Of a stretch of DNA of 46,902 nt, positions 18,304 to 27,754 are shown piece after piece (positions within the stretch are counted from its first letter, which is position 1; each line of letters starts with the position of its first letter). The stretch comes from an uncultured Verrucomicrobia subdivision 3 bacterium (lineage in GTDB: Bacteria > Verrucomicrobiota > Verrucomicrobiia > Limisphaerales > UBA11358). The stretch covers positions 1 through 46,902 of the forward strand of contig CAIXBQ010000128.1 of NCBI GenBank assembly GCA_903917705.1, written 5' to 3'. The notes beneath the pieces were generated by a model, which saw nothing but the letters and a program-made list of their open reading frames with translations, was not told the origin of the DNA and made no database searches. A program made the translations under genes and the position numbers.

Positions 18304-19068
18304 TTAGATTGTGGCTGCGGAATCTTTGTCCACAAAGAGCATGGCCGCGGGATGGGTTCGCAGAATGCTGGCAGGACACGTCGTGGAAATGTTCCCCTTA
18401 AGGGTTGCCGCCACGGCCGCGGCCTTGCGCGAACCGGGAACGACGCATACCAGCGTCCGGCCCGACATCAGGGCCGGGCAGGTGAGCGTGATTGCCCGCC
18501 GTGGCACGGAGTCGATATTTGGAAAACAGCCGTCGTTGACCTGTTGTTGCCGGCACACTTCATCCAATTTCACCACCTTGACTTTCAACGAATCGGCAAA
18601 GTCGGCCACGGGCGGGTCGTTGAAGGCGATGTGCCCGTTTTCGCCAATGCCCAGGCAAACCAGGTCAATCGGCGCCTCGGCCAGCAATTCGGCGTAGCGC
18701 GCCGCCTCGGCCTCCGGTTCGGAAGCTTCGCCGCGAATGCCATGAAAAACTGCCGGGGTCACGCGGGCCAGCAGCTGCCGCTGTTGATAATTGCGGAAGG
18801 CAGCCGGATGCGTGGCCGGCAGGCCGACATATTCATCCATGTGAAATACCGTGACGCGTCTCCACTCAATCTCGGGCGCGGCCGCCAGGCCGGCGATCAA
18901 TTCGTTCTGGGAGGGCGCGCTGGCTACGATAATCCGGGCTGCACCTTGTCTCTGGATGGCCGCCCGCAAGCATTGGGCGGCTTCCGCGGCGGCGGCCGCC
19001 CCCATGCTGGCGCGGTCGTGAAAAATTCTTACCTGCAACCGGTCAACGTTGAATGATTTGCAGCTCAT
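18304..19068 (-). CDS. nagB: Glucosamine-6-phosphate deaminase
   Basis: Converts glucosamine-6-phosphate to fructose-6-phosphate and ammonia, the last step of GlcNAc catabolism. Family motifs are clear: FHMDEYVGL, with the catalytic Asp, near residue 75; FHGIRGE; and LVCLGIGENGHIAFNDPP with the active-site Glu/His near residue 145. The late ITLTCPALMSGRTLVCVVPG segment is also typical. At 254 residues it is slightly shorter than the E. coli enzyme (266), like most non-allosteric bacterial forms. It starts two bases after the nagA stop, so it is the third gene of the GH20-nagA-nagB operon. Cytoplasmic. Confidence 0.93.
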   Translation of the reverse strand: MSCKSFNVDRLQVRIFHDRASMGAAAAAEAAQCLRAAIQRQGAARIIVASAPSQNELIAGLAAAPEIEWRRVTVFHMDEYVGLPATHPAAFRNYQQRQLLARVTPAVFHGIRGEASEPEAEAARYAELLAEAPIDLVCLGIGENGHIAFNDPPVADFADSLKVKVVKLDEVCRQQQVNDGCFPNIDSVPRRAITLTCPALMSGRTLVCVVPGSRKAAAVAATLKGNISTTCPASILRTHPAAMLFVDKDSAATI

Positions 19069-19070
19069 GG

Positions 19071-20006
19071 TTATTCAGGTATGGCGGGCAGCTTGATTTG
19101 GAAAACGTCTGCTGCTGCCGTGGAACAAAGCCGGCGGGCCTCCTCCCCCGTCACGCCCAACCAGCGCTGGATGTTTTGGACGCCTTCATCCGGACACAGT
19201 GCGGAGCCGGCGAAGTTTGGTGTTCCGGCCTGGCGGACCATCCGATCGACGCCCACTTCCAGCGACAATTTCCCGAGCGGGTAACGACCGGGAGGCGCTC
19301 CTGCCGCCGCCATGCAATCGGTTGTGAACAGCGCCTTGCCGGCGGGCTTGGCCCGGAAAAAGTTTTTCAAGACTGCCGGCGGCAGATGGATCCCATCCGG
19401 AATGAAGAAGGCGATGAGTTCGTCGCGCGCCAGGAGACGTTGCATGACATTGTCGTGCCGGTGCAGTTCTGCGGGCACACCGTTGCCGAGGTGGGTGCAG
19501 AATCGCGCGCCCGCCTCGATGGCTGCGCCGATCTCGGCATCCGCAGCCTGGGTGTGCCCCAGGGAAACCAGCACTCCCATGCCGGTTACGGCGCGGATAA
19601 AATCAGCGCTGCCGGGCAGTTCCGGCGCCATCGTGACCAGCCGGATGTTCCCGCCCGCCGCCGTTTGCAGGCGCTCGAAGCTGCGGGCGTCCGGCGCCAT
19701 CATGTGGCGCGCGTCATGCGCCCCCCGGTAGCCCGGTTCGGGCGAAAGCCATGGTCCTTCCAGATGGTAGCCGCAAATGGCGGAGGCCACCACCGTGTCC
19801 GCGGCACGGAGACGTTCCAGGTTTTCAAATTTTGACCGGAGCGCGTCCGCCGCGTCGGTGATGAGGGTCGCAAAAAAACGCATGGTCTGGTGGTCCGCCA
19901 GCGCATCCACGGCGCGCCGGCAGTCCTCCGCCGACAAGCCGGGTTGTTGAAAGTCCACCCCCGCAAAACCATTTACTTGGATGTCGAAAAGGCTCGTTTG
20001 CATCAT
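19071..20006 (-). CDS. nagA: N-acetylglucosamine-6-phosphate deacetylase, short form
   Basis: Removes the acetyl group from GlcNAc-6-phosphate to feed NagB. Amidohydrolase motifs visible: FDIQVNGFAGVDF at the start, the metal ligand Glu in GYHLEGPWLSPE, SLGHTQA with a metal His, FCTHLGNGVP where most family members have THLFNAM, IPDGIHLPP, and the catalytic Asp in FTTDCMAAAG. At 311 residues it lacks most of the N-terminal part of the small beta-sandwich domain of typical NagA (about 380), beginning directly at the barrel. Such compact forms occur in other bacteria and all catalytic residues are kept, so it is probably active. Second gene of the operon, 31 bp after GH20. Confidence 0.88.
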   Translation of the reverse strand: MMQTSLFDIQVNGFAGVDFQQPGLSAEDCRRAVDALADHQTMRFFATLITDAADALRSKFENLERLRAADTVVASAICGYHLEGPWLSPEPGYRGAHDARHMMAPDARSFERLQTAAGGNIRLVTMAPELPGSADFIRAVTGMGVLVSLGHTQAADAEIGAAIEAGARFCTHLGNGVPAELHRHDNVMQRLLARDELIAFFIPDGIHLPPAVLKNFFRAKPAGKALFTTDCMAAAGAPPGRYPLGKLSLEVGVDRMVRQAGTPNFAGSALCPDEGVQNIQRWLGVTGEEARRLCSTAAADVFQIKLPAIPE

Positions 20007-20037
20007 CAGTCATCCGGTAGGGCCGGCCAGGGCGCTT

Positions 20038-22074
20038 TCATTTTTTTGAATCCGCCGCCGGTGGATCAAGAAACACCACACCGGTGGAGTTGGTGCCGCC
20101 CGCTCCCGAAACCGAAACCCGCACGGCATACTCGGCACCCGGCTTCACGGCCGGCAGGGTGAGAAAATAATTCCAGTCGCGCGCCTTCACCGGCCGGTTG
20201 TAGCCCGCACCGGCCAGCCCCTCGTGCGTATCGCGGACTATTTCTTGTCCGTTCTCCAGCAACGCGGCCCAATCAATTTTTAGACCGTGCTTGCCTTGTG
20301 TGTAATTCAGGCTCAGCCGGTATTGGCCCGGCTCCACGATTTGCGGCGGCACGGCCCATTCCAGCACCTTGGCTGCGGCGCTGATTTGCGCCGGCTGCCA
20401 GCCGCCGATTCTCAGGGCATGATCATTCCAATAGGCGACGCCCGCCCGGTCCAGGCGCGTTAAATGCCTTTCCAGCCGCCGCGAGAAACCATCGAAATCG
20501 CGCGCCGCCTTGGGCGACCAGGCCGTCTCGGCCAGCGCGCATAAACGCGGAAAACTCATCTCTTCCACTTCGTGCATCGAAGCGAAAAAGACCGTCCAGA
20601 GGCATCCCTCCACGCCCAGGATATGCGGGGCCGATGCCGGTTTCACTCCGGCGGGAACGGGATCAAAAGCGTAGACCTTGTCCAGCGGCAGGTAACGCCG
20701 GGCGGCCTTGAGTTTTGGTGGACGGTCCAGGGATTGATAGTAGCACAGGTAGGTGAAATCATTCGCCGCCATGACGACATCGTGTCCGCCATTGGCCGCT
20801 TCCGCGCCACCGCCGACCCAATCCATCACGGTCGCATTTTGCGCGAGGCCGCCCTGCAGGATTTCGCTCCAGCCGACCAGCTTGCGGCCGTGTGCGTTGA
20901 TATACTTTTCCATGCGGCGGATGAAATAACTTTGCAGTTCCTGCTCGTCTTTCAGGCCTTCGGCCTTGATCCGCGCCTGGCATTTTTCACAATGTTTCCA
21001 ATTATCCTTGGGCACCTCGTCGCCGCCGACATGGATGTATTCGCCGGGAAACAGCTGGAACACTTCCGCCAGCACGTCTTCGAGAAATTGAAAGGTCCGC
21101 TCGTTGCCGGCGCAGTAAATGCCGTTGAAAATCCCGGCGTCCAAATCCATGTTGAACGGCCCTCCGGTGCAGCTTAACTCAGGATACGCGGCCAGCGCGG
21201 CGGTTGAATGCCCCGGCATCTCGATCTCCGGCACAATGGTAATGTGCCGGGCCTGCGCGTAAGCCACGACTTCCCGGATGTCCGCCTGCGTGTAAAATCC
21301 TCCATACCGGCCGTCCGGCCCGTACGCCGTGCTTTCCTGGGCATCCAGCTCGAAGCCGATGTTTTTTCGCCAGGCCCCGGTTTGTGTGAGCTTGGGATAT
21401 TTTTTGATTTCGATGCGCCAGCCATGGTCGTCCACCAGATGCCAGTGAAAAATGTTTAATTTGTGCCCGGCCATGAAATCCAGCGTCTGCTCGATTTCCG
21501 CCTTGTTAAAAAAATGCCGGCTCACATCCAGCATGAACCCGCGCCATGGGAACCGGGGCTGGTCCTCAATCTGCACGGCCGGAACCGTCCAAATCACGCC
21601 ATCCACCCGGCCGGTGGCGAATATTTCCGGGGGGAACAATTGCAGCAGCGTTTGCCCGCCATAAAACACCCCCGCCGGCGACGCAGCTTGGATTTTGATT
21701 TCTCCCGGCTTCACCGTGAGTTCATAGCCCTCGTCGCCCAAGCCGGCTTTGGCCTGGTGCGCGGTCAATAGAATGTCTCCTTGATGGATTTGCGCCGGGA
21801 TCGCGGCCTCGACGCTGACCGGGTAGCCGGTCGCGCCCCGCAACCGGGCGGCAAGATATTCGCCGCTTTCTCTCGCCGCCGTGTCGGTGAAAATCCGGAC
21901 GGGCGGTTGCAGCCTGAACACGCCCTCGCTCCGCAGAACCGTTTGCGGCTGCGGGATGAGGCCCAAGGCATCGGCATTCTCGGCCCGGCTCGTGGAGACG
22001 GACAAGGCCAGCACGATGCCGAGCTGCCAGCCACCCCGTTTGCTGCCAGTCAGCGAAATGATTTTTTTTAGCAT
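20038..22074 (-). CDS. Exported beta-N-acetylhexosaminidase, GH20
   Basis: Releases terminal GlcNAc/GalNAc from chitin fragments, glycans or peptidoglycan pieces. A signal peptide covers the first 30 residues (WQLGIVLALSVSTSRAE). The GH20b N-terminal domain follows (LGLIPQPQTVLRSEGVFRL). The catalytic barrel starts around residue 160 with FPWRGFMLDVSRHFF, and FHWHLVDDHGWR, VPEIEMPGHS and the catalytic pair Asp352-Glu353 in YIHVGGDEVPK are all present. The C-terminal 140 residues form a beta-sandwich extension (GGTNSTGVVFLDPP). It heads the operon with nagA and nagB, so products go straight into GlcNAc breakdown. Secretion implies that GlcNAc must be imported and phosphorylated by proteins encoded elsewhere or by the divergent MFS carrier. 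Confidence 0.94.
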   Translation of the reverse strand: MLKKIISLTGSKRGGWQLGIVLALSVSTSRAENADALGLIPQPQTVLRSEGVFRLQPPVRIFTDTAARESGEYLAARLRGATGYPVSVEAAIPAQIHQGDILLTAHQAKAGLGDEGYELTVKPGEIKIQAASPAGVFYGGQTLLQLFPPEIFATGRVDGVIWTVPAVQIEDQPRFPWRGFMLDVSRHFFNKAEIEQTLDFMAGHKLNIFHWHLVDDHGWRIEIKKYPKLTQTGAWRKNIGFELDAQESTAYGPDGRYGGFYTQADIREVVAYAQARHITIVPEIEMPGHSTAALAAYPELSCTGGPFNMDLDAGIFNGIYCAGNERTFQFLEDVLAEVFQLFPGEYIHVGGDEVPKDNWKHCEKCQARIKAEGLKDEQELQSYFIRRMEKYINAHGRKLVGWSEILQGGLAQNATVMDWVGGGAEAANGGHDVVMAANDFTYLCYYQSLDRPPKLKAARRYLPLDKVYAFDPVPAGVKPASAPHILGVEGCLWTVFFASMHEVEEMSFPRLCALAETAWSPKAARDFDGFSRRLERHLTRLDRAGVAYWNDHALRIGGWQPAQISAAAKVLEWAVPPQIVEPGQYRLSLNYTQGKHGLKIDWAALLENGQEIVRDTHEGLAGAGYNRPVKARDWNYFLTLPAVKPGAEYAVRVSVSGAGGTNSTGVVFLDPPAADSKK

Positions 22075-22284
22075 GATGATGTTTGACCGCTACCAGCCGG
22101 TGCGGCTGATTTAAGCACGAAAATATTTGACGCTCCACTGATAAATTCCTGCCGGTCCGCCACGGGTGCACGGATTACGTTGCTTGGGGAGAATGAACCC
22201 AGCCGGGTCCCGCACCCGCCGCAGGAAGAAAGTGTTGACTGCGTTTGGCGGAGCAGCTAACGGAATGCGGCTGAATTGCCTCAA

Positions 22285-23562
22285 ATGAAAATCCGCGGCT
22301 TGCGATGGTATATTGCAGGATTGATTTGCCTGACCACGGCACTCAATTACCTGGACCGGCAGACGCTGGCGCTGCTGGCGCACACGCTGGAAACGGAGCT
22401 GGGCATCACCACCATCCAGTATTCCTATGTGACCGCCGCTTTTCTGACGAGCTACACGATCATGTATGCCGTGAGCGGGCGGCTGATCGATTATCTCGGC
22501 ACCCGGCGGGGGTTCGCGGTGTTTGTCGCGGGCTGGTCGGTCGTGGACCTGATGCATATGTTTGCGCGCACGGCCGGGCAGTTTGCGGTTTGCCGCTTTT
22601 TCCTCGGCGCCACCGAGCCGGCCAATTTTCCCGCCGGCATCAAGACGGTGGCGGAGTGGTTCCCCATGCGGGAGCGTGCCGCTGCGGTCGGCATCTTCAA
22701 TTCCGGCACGGCGATCGGGGCGGCTTTCGCCGCTCCCATGGTGGCGTGGGTGACGCTGCATTTTGGCTGGCGCTACACCTTCGCGGTCGGGGCGGTCTTG
22801 AGTATTATCTGGGTGGTCTTCTGGCTGTTGTTTTATCGCGTCCCGCAGGCTCACCCCTGGGTCACAGCCGAGGAGCTTCGCCTCATCGAAGACAACCAGC
22901 CCGCGCGGACCTCGTCCCGGCCGGTGTCGATCCTTGAGATCCTCCGGACCCGCGAGGCGTGGGGCTGCATTCTGGCCCGGGTCCTGACGGATCCCATCTC
23001 GTATTTTTTTGCGTTCTGGATGCCTAAGTTTTTACAGCAGGAACGCGGCTTCGATCTGGCGGCTATCGGCAGGTACTATTGGATTCCCTACGTCGGGCTG
23101 GCGCTTGGCAACCTGGCCGGCGGCGCCATCCCGGGTTATTTAAGCCGGCACGGCTGGTCGCTCAACCGCTCCCGCAAGACGACGATGTTCGTCGCCTCGG
23201 TGATGATCCCCGTGTGCTTTGTGATGATCACGCGCGTGCCCAATCCGGCGGCGGCGGTAGCGTGCATCACGGTGGCGATGTTTTTTCATGCCGCCTGGGC
23301 CAACATGACCTTGCCGGCGGAGGTTTTTGAGAAGCATGTCGTCGGTTCGGTCGCCGGCTTCGGCGGGGCCATGGGCTCGCTCGTCGGCGCGATCACCATG
23401 TTGCTCATCGGACGGACGGTGACGGTCGGCTCGTTCACGCCGGTTTTCATCATCTACTCGGCTTTGCCGATGACGGCCTTTGTGCTGGTCTGCGGCTTGA
23501 TCAAACAGCTTGGCTGCGTGCGCCGGCTGTCGGATGCGGCAGTTCAGCCGGCCGCTCATTGA
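22285..23562 (+). CDS. MFS transporter, anion:cation symporter (ExuT-like) type
   Basis: Twelve-span major facilitator of about 425 residues. The ATG at 22285 (MKIRGLRWYIAGLICLTTAL) is preferred over a TTG three codons earlier. Family marks: NYLDRQTLALL in helix 1, the loop GRLIDYLGTRRG between helices 2 and 3, and LGATEPANFPAGIKTVAEWFP, which is typical of the ACS family that carries hexuronates, galactonate and similar sugar acids in symport with protons. It is divergent from the GH20-nagA-nagB operon with about 200 bp between, which hints at a sugar substrate freed by those enzymes; the ACS type would fit a uronate better than GlcNAc. Confidence 0.85.
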   Translation: MKIRGLRWYIAGLICLTTALNYLDRQTLALLAHTLETELGITTIQYSYVTAAFLTSYTIMYAVSGRLIDYLGTRRGFAVFVAGWSVVDLMHMFARTAGQFAVCRFFLGATEPANFPAGIKTVAEWFPMRERAAAVGIFNSGTAIGAAFAAPMVAWVTLHFGWRYTFAVGAVLSIIWVVFWLLFYRVPQAHPWVTAEELRLIEDNQPARTSSRPVSILEILRTREAWGCILARVLTDPISYFFAFWMPKFLQQERGFDLAAIGRYYWIPYVGLALGNLAGGAIPGYLSRHGWSLNRSRKTTMFVASVMIPVCFVMITRVPNPAAAVACITVAMFFHAAWANMTLPAEVFEKHVVGSVAGFGGAMGSLVGAITMLLIGRTVTVGSFTPVFIIYSALPMTAFVLVCGLIKQLGCVRRLSDAAVQPAAH

Positions 23563-23669
23563 ACCCGAAAACTGGAGTTGGCCAGGGCGGGCGTGCACCG
23601 TCGTCCGCGTGGCGGATTCCGCTTTCTGCATTCCGGCCTTCCCCTCCCGCGCCTCTCGCCACGGAATAC

Positions 23670-24311
23670 TTACTTGTTCAGATATTTGACCACCGCTTCC
23701 GTGCGGGAGGTCACGTGGAGCTTGCGATAGGTGTTGCGGACATATTCACTCACCGTGTCGATGCTGATCTCCAGCCGGTCGGCGATCTCCTTGTAGCGAA
23801 AGCCCTCGGCCAGCAGCGCCAGCGTCTCCCGCTCGCGCTTGGTGAGCGTGTCCATTTCGGAGGTGGCGGTGCCGAGATGCTGGAAGTAGTGCGCCATCTT
23901 GCCGGCCATCTGGCGCGTCAGCGGCACGCCGCCCAGCCGCGCCTCGGTGATGGCTTCAATCAGCTTCTCGCCGGTGGTCCGCTTCAGCAGGTAGCCATTG
24001 GCGCCGGCTTTGAGGGCGTTGAACAGATACTCCCCCTCGTCATAGACCGTAAGCATGATGACCGTGAGCGCCGGCAGCGCGGCTTTCAACTGGCGCACGC
24101 ACTCGATCCCGGACATCCCCGGCAGGCCGATGTCCATCAGCACCACGTCCGGCAGCGTCTGGAGGATCTGCGTCACGGCCGTTTCGCCGTTGGGATACGT
24201 CGCGATGACGCGCAGCCCGGGGGCGCGGTCGATCAGCGTGGTCAGGCTTTCCGCGACGCGCGGCTGGTCTTCCACGATGGCAACCCGGATGGATGGCGCG
24301 GTCACCGGCAT
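23670..24311 (-). CDS. NarL/LuxR-type response regulator
   Basis: 213 residues. The receiver domain has phospho-acceptor Asp60 in VVLMDIGLPGMSGIE, the switch Thr in IMLTVYDEGEY and the conserved Lys in GYLLKRTTGEKL. The C-terminal LuxR helix-turn-helix follows: LTKRERETLALLAEGFRYKEI, then ADRLEISIDTVSEYVRNTYRKL. It is encoded 113 bp after the propeller histidine kinase on the same strand, which makes the pair a clear two-component system. Target genes are unknown; the carbohydrate genes upstream and the winged-helix gene across the array are candidates. A patch of its receiver sequence recurs at 18264-18302. Confidence 0.93.
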   Translation of the reverse strand: MPVTAPSIRVAIVEDQPRVAESLTTLIDRAPGLRVIATYPNGETAVTQILQTLPDVVLMDIGLPGMSGIECVRQLKAALPALTVIMLTVYDEGEYLFNALKAGANGYLLKRTTGEKLIEAITEARLGGVPLTRQMAGKMAHYFQHLGTATSEMDTLTKRERETLALLAEGFRYKEIADRLEISIDTVSEYVRNTYRKLHVTSRTEAVVKYLNK

Positions 24312-24424
24312 GGCGCGGAGGCCGGGTGGCCGGCGGTTATTCCTGAAGGTCTCGGACGCATCGTCAGGGCAAGGCTAGCGAATTTTGCGGCGGGCGGATA
24401 TCGCATAAACAGGGGGGTTGCGGC

Positions 24425-27400
24425 TCAGGGCGGCGCGGGGGATGTCAGGCCGATGGCCATGTGGATCTTCGTCCCGTGGCCGGGCCGGCTCTGCAATTCA
24501 AATTGCCCGCCCAGCTTCTGGAACCGCTGCCGCAGGTTGCGCAGGCCGTTGCCCCCGGCGACGGTCGCGGCCTCAAACCCGCAGCCGTTGTCCTCGATGT
24601 CCACTTGCAGCCGGCGGCCGGCCACGGCCACCTGCACGCGGACCTCGGTGGCGCGGGCGTGTTTGTTCACGTTGTGCAGCGCCTCCTTGCAGGCGAGATA
24701 AAAGCCGTGCCGCACCTCGGCGGGCACCATGATGTCCGGCAGCTCGCGCGGAGCGCTGAACCAGCAGCGCGTCGGACTGTTCTCGAACCACTCGTCCACC
24801 CGGCGGCCCAGGTACTCCACCAGGCTCGTGAGCGTGTCGTTCTGCGGCAGCACCGCCCAGACGATTTCATCGAACAGCTGCACGGTCTCCCGCGCCGTGC
24901 CCGAAATCTTCCGCGTCTGGATCCGCACCTCCTCGGGTCGGACGGCGTCCTGCCCCGCCACTTCCGCCAGCCAGGCGATCTCCGTGAGGTTCGCGCCGAC
25001 GCCGTCGTGGATGTCCTGGGCGATGCGGGCGCGCTCCTTCTCCACCGAGAGCTGCGTCTCCAGGCGTTCGACGCGCCGCTGGTAACGACGGCGGGCGGTG
25101 AAGAAAACCAGGCCGGACAGCCCGGCAGCGGCCAGCCCCGCCACCCCCGAAGTGAACCACCAGGTCTGCCAGAGGTGGGGCAGCACGCGAAAGGCGAAGG
25201 CCGCGCCGGTTTCATTCCACAGCCCGGCCTGGTTGCAGGCGATCACGCGGAACTCGTAATCGCCCGGCGGCAGCGGCGTGTAATTGGCCGTGCGCCTTTC
25301 CCCGGCCTCCACCCAGCCGGCATCCAGCCCTTCCAGCTTGGTCCAGAACCGCACGCGCTCCGGCGCCGCCAGGTCCAGCCCGGTGTAGCGGAAATCAAAG
25401 CGATGCCGCCCCGGCGGGATGCTCAGCCGCTGGCCGCCGGTGATGTTCGTGCCGCTGGCAAAAAGCTGGTCATCCACGAATAATTCCTCGATCAGCACCG
25501 GCGGCGGCACGGACGCGCTGCTCACATGCGCCGGGTCGATGGATACCAGCCCCTTGATCGTGGCAAACCACAGCCGGCCGTCCCGCGTCCGGCACCCCGC
25601 CGGCTGCAGGCCGCCCGCACACTCGATGGTCGGCAGACCGTCGGACCGGCCGTAGGCCACGCACTGGATCTGGCGGCTGCGCCCGTCCGCAAAGTCGTTC
25701 AGCCCGCTCTTGCTCGCGCGGAACACTCCCCGGAACGAGCTGAACCAGAGATTGCCCAGCCCGTCGTCCGCGATGTGGTTGATGACATTGTCCACCAGCC
25801 CGTCCTTCGTCGTGCAGCTGGCGATGCGGTCGTTCTTGAGCCGGGCCAGGCCGCCATCCATCGTCCCGATCCAGAGCGCGCCGTCGCGGTCGGCGAGCAG
25901 CGAGCGGATGCTGTTGTTCGGCAGCCCGTCCTGCCGCGTGAACCGGCGGCACTGCCCGGCGCGCCAGCGGAACAGCCCGCTCGCCTGCGTGCCGATCCAG
26001 AGGCTCCCCGCGTCGTCCTCCGCCATCGCGATGATGTCCACCGACGGCGCGGAATTGCTCAGGACGATCGGCGCGGCCGGCACGCCGTTGGTCAGGCACA
26101 CCAGCTGGTTCAAGGTCCGCTGGCCCAGCCACAAATTGGTGTGCGCATCCTCGAACAGGCTCGCCAGCGCGAAGCCCGGCCCGGAATAATTCTTCACCGG
26201 CACAAAGCCGTTCGTTTCAAAGCGGCACAAGCCGCCCGGCCACGAGCACGCCCACAGCTCGCCGCGCCGGTCCAGCGCCAGCGCGCGCACATACAGGCCC
26301 GTCAGGCCCTGCTCCCGGCGGAAATGCGTGACCACCCCGTTCTGCATCCGGTCCAGGCCGGCACCGTCCGTGCCCACCCAGAGCTCGCCCCCGGCCCCTT
26401 CGCAAACCGCCGTGATCTGGTCGGCGGCGAGTCCGTCCTTGCGGCCATAAGTCTGGAACAGCGCGGGGCGCACCCGGTTCAACCCGCCCGCGCGCGTGCC
26501 CGCCCACAGGTTGCCCTCGGTGTCCTCGAACACCGCGCGCACCAGATCGCTGCCGAGCCCTTGATCCACCGTGAGCTGCCGGACCGGCGCGTTCGTCGCA
26601 AAGCAAAACAGGCCGCGGCCCAGCGACGCCACCCACAGCCGGCCCGCGCGATCCTCCAGGCTGTCATCCACCCGGCTTTCGCCCCACAGCGCCTGGCCCG
26701 CCTCCGTCAGCCATTGGCCGTCGCGCCAGAGCCGGACGCTGCCGGCGGTCTGCACCCACCAGCCGCCCGTGCGGCTCGCGCACAGGACGGTGTATTGACC
26801 GGGCTTGCCGGTGAGCGCGGGGATCAAAACCTCCTTCGCCGTGTCGATCCGCGCCAATCCGGTGCGGCTCACCGACCAGAGCCGCCCCTGGAAATCCTCG
26901 AGCACGTGGTAATAGGGTTTGCCGGTGGCATCCCACTTCGCCGAGACCAGCGTGAACCCGCCCGCGGTGAAATGGAGCAGCGCGCCGTCCTCCGCCGTGA
27001 GCCACAGCGTGCCCGCCTCATCCTCCGCCAGGCGGATGAACGCGCGTGCGGCGCTCTCCCGCAGGGGCGGCGTGAACGCGGTGAACTGGCCGTCCTGAAG
27101 CCGGATCAGGCGCCCCTCGGAAGTCGTGATCCACAGCACGCCCCGATGGTCCACGAGCAATTGGAAGATGTGCGCATTGCCCAGCGCCGGCGCATTCCCG
27201 GCGTTGAACACCTTGAACCGCACGCCGTCAAACCGGGCCAGGCCGCGCGTGGTGCCGCACCAGAGATAGCCGTCCGGCGTCTGGGCGATGGCGTTGACGA
27301 TGTTCTCCGGCAGGCCGTCCTCCATCTGCCAGACATCGATGATCGGCGGCGGTTCCGACGGGATCTCCGCGGCCGCCGCCGGGCCGGCCAAAATCGTCAG

Positions 27401-27469
27401 CCAGGCGGCGAGCAGCGTCGCGCCAACCCTCGCCGGGCCGGCGAAGTCGAACGATTTGAGATCGAACAC
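24425..27469 (-). CDS. Periplasmic beta-propeller hybrid-type sensor histidine kinase (Reg_prop/Y_Y_Y/HisKA_3)
   Basis: 1014 residues from a GTG start with a signal/anchor sequence (VGATLLAAWLTILAGPAAAA). Residues 45-650 carry about a dozen Reg_prop repeats, recognisable from DGLPENIVNAIAQTPDGYLW, WIGTMDGGLARLKND and similar blades. The Y_Y_Y domain ends with NYTPLPPGDYEFRVIACN. One membrane span follows (WWFTSGVAGLAAAGLSGLVFF), then a HisKA_3 dimerisation domain with phospho-acceptor His821 in RIAQDIHDGVGANL, and an HATPase domain with N-box EALHNVNKHA and GNGLRNLRQRFQKLGG. These kinases usually sense polysaccharide fragments in the periplasm, fitting the glycosidases nearby. It lacks the fused receiver and AraC domains of Bacteroides HTCS proteins and signals to the separate NarL regulator. 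Confidence 0.92.
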   Translation of the reverse strand: MFDLKSFDFAGPARVGATLLAAWLTILAGPAAAAEIPSEPPPIIDVWQMEDGLPENIVNAIAQTPDGYLWCGTTRGLARFDGVRFKVFNAGNAPALGNAHIFQLLVDHRGVLWITTSEGRLIRLQDGQFTAFTPPLRESAARAFIRLAEDEAGTLWLTAEDGALLHFTAGGFTLVSAKWDATGKPYYHVLEDFQGRLWSVSRTGLARIDTAKEVLIPALTGKPGQYTVLCASRTGGWWVQTAGSVRLWRDGQWLTEAGQALWGESRVDDSLEDRAGRLWVASLGRGLFCFATNAPVRQLTVDQGLGSDLVRAVFEDTEGNLWAGTRAGGLNRVRPALFQTYGRKDGLAADQITAVCEGAGGELWVGTDGAGLDRMQNGVVTHFRREQGLTGLYVRALALDRRGELWACSWPGGLCRFETNGFVPVKNYSGPGFALASLFEDAHTNLWLGQRTLNQLVCLTNGVPAAPIVLSNSAPSVDIIAMAEDDAGSLWIGTQASGLFRWRAGQCRRFTRQDGLPNNSIRSLLADRDGALWIGTMDGGLARLKNDRIASCTTKDGLVDNVINHIADDGLGNLWFSSFRGVFRASKSGLNDFADGRSRQIQCVAYGRSDGLPTIECAGGLQPAGCRTRDGRLWFATIKGLVSIDPAHVSSASVPPPVLIEELFVDDQLFASGTNITGGQRLSIPPGRHRFDFRYTGLDLAAPERVRFWTKLEGLDAGWVEAGERRTANYTPLPPGDYEFRVIACNQAGLWNETGAAFAFRVLPHLWQTWWFTSGVAGLAAAGLSGLVFFTARRRYQRRVERLETQLSVEKERARIAQDIHDGVGANLTEIAWLAEVAGQDAVRPEEVRIQTRKISGTARETVQLFDEIVWAVLPQNDTLTSLVEYLGRRVDEWFENSPTRCWFSAPRELPDIMVPAEVRHGFYLACKEALHNVNKHARATEVRVQVAVAGRRLQVDIEDNGCGFEAATVAGGNGLRNLRQRFQKLGGQFELQSRPGHGTKIHMAIGLTSPAPP

Positions 27470-27520
27470 GAGGGCAATTTGCTACGGGCGACTGCCCGCG
27501 TCCATCCAAAACCCGCCGGA

Positions 27521-27730
27521 CTGGCCGCTAAACTTCGCCGGGGTATGCCAGGCGACGGCGAGCTGCCCGCCAACTCCTTCCCGCGCATCAAAGACGCTCG
27601 TGCGATGGCCGCAAACTATCGCCGGCGTCTCTGTTACCCGCGACAGCTGGCCGCCAATTCTTTCCTGTGTATGAATCGCGCTGATGAGATGGCCGCTAAC
27701 TTCTTCCGTCATATTCCTTGCGCGGGCCTG
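27521..27730. repeat. Five-unit tandem array with exact 42-bp period
   Basis: Units start at 27521, 27563, 27605, 27647 and 27689, each exactly 42 bp with no indel. Each opens with a conserved core close to [CA]TGGCCGCnAACTTCTTCC; the remaining 24 bases vary. A sixth, very degenerate unit (27731-27772) contains the ATG of the winged-helix gene. The array fills the divergent interval between the histidine kinase and that gene. On the plus strand it is open and in frame with the regulator, reading as 14-residue units of pattern [LM]AANxFxRMxxARx. Differences in the core fall mostly at third codon positions in this frame (GCT, GCC, GCA, GCC, GCT). 42 bp is also four turns of B-DNA, so a row of operator sites on one DNA face is the alternative reading. 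Confidence 0.85.
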
Positions 27731-27754
27731 CGGATTGGGCAGATTGTTCAGCGT

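Noticed and set aside
22234..22263. TTGACT box before the MFS gene
   Set aside because: No acceptable second box at the right distance, and a start there would leave almost no leader.
25526..27520. Very long plus-strand frame opposite the histidine kinase, leading into the winged-helix gene
   Set aside because: Antisense frame kept open by high GC; the encoded sequence is Arg/Pro/Ala-rich without any motif, while the opposite strand encodes a full kinase.
27482..27712. Minus-strand 76-codon frame across the 42-bp array, ending 13 bp before the histidine kinase start (14-residue units with a conserved Gly)
   Set aside because: Unit differences fall on first codon positions in this frame, giving less conserved residues than the plus frame. 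Probably a shadow of the repeat.
27521..27730. CRISPR array
   Set aside because: No constant repeat with unique spacers, no cas gene; the conserved core is short and the rest drifts gradually. The same holds for 46424-46780.
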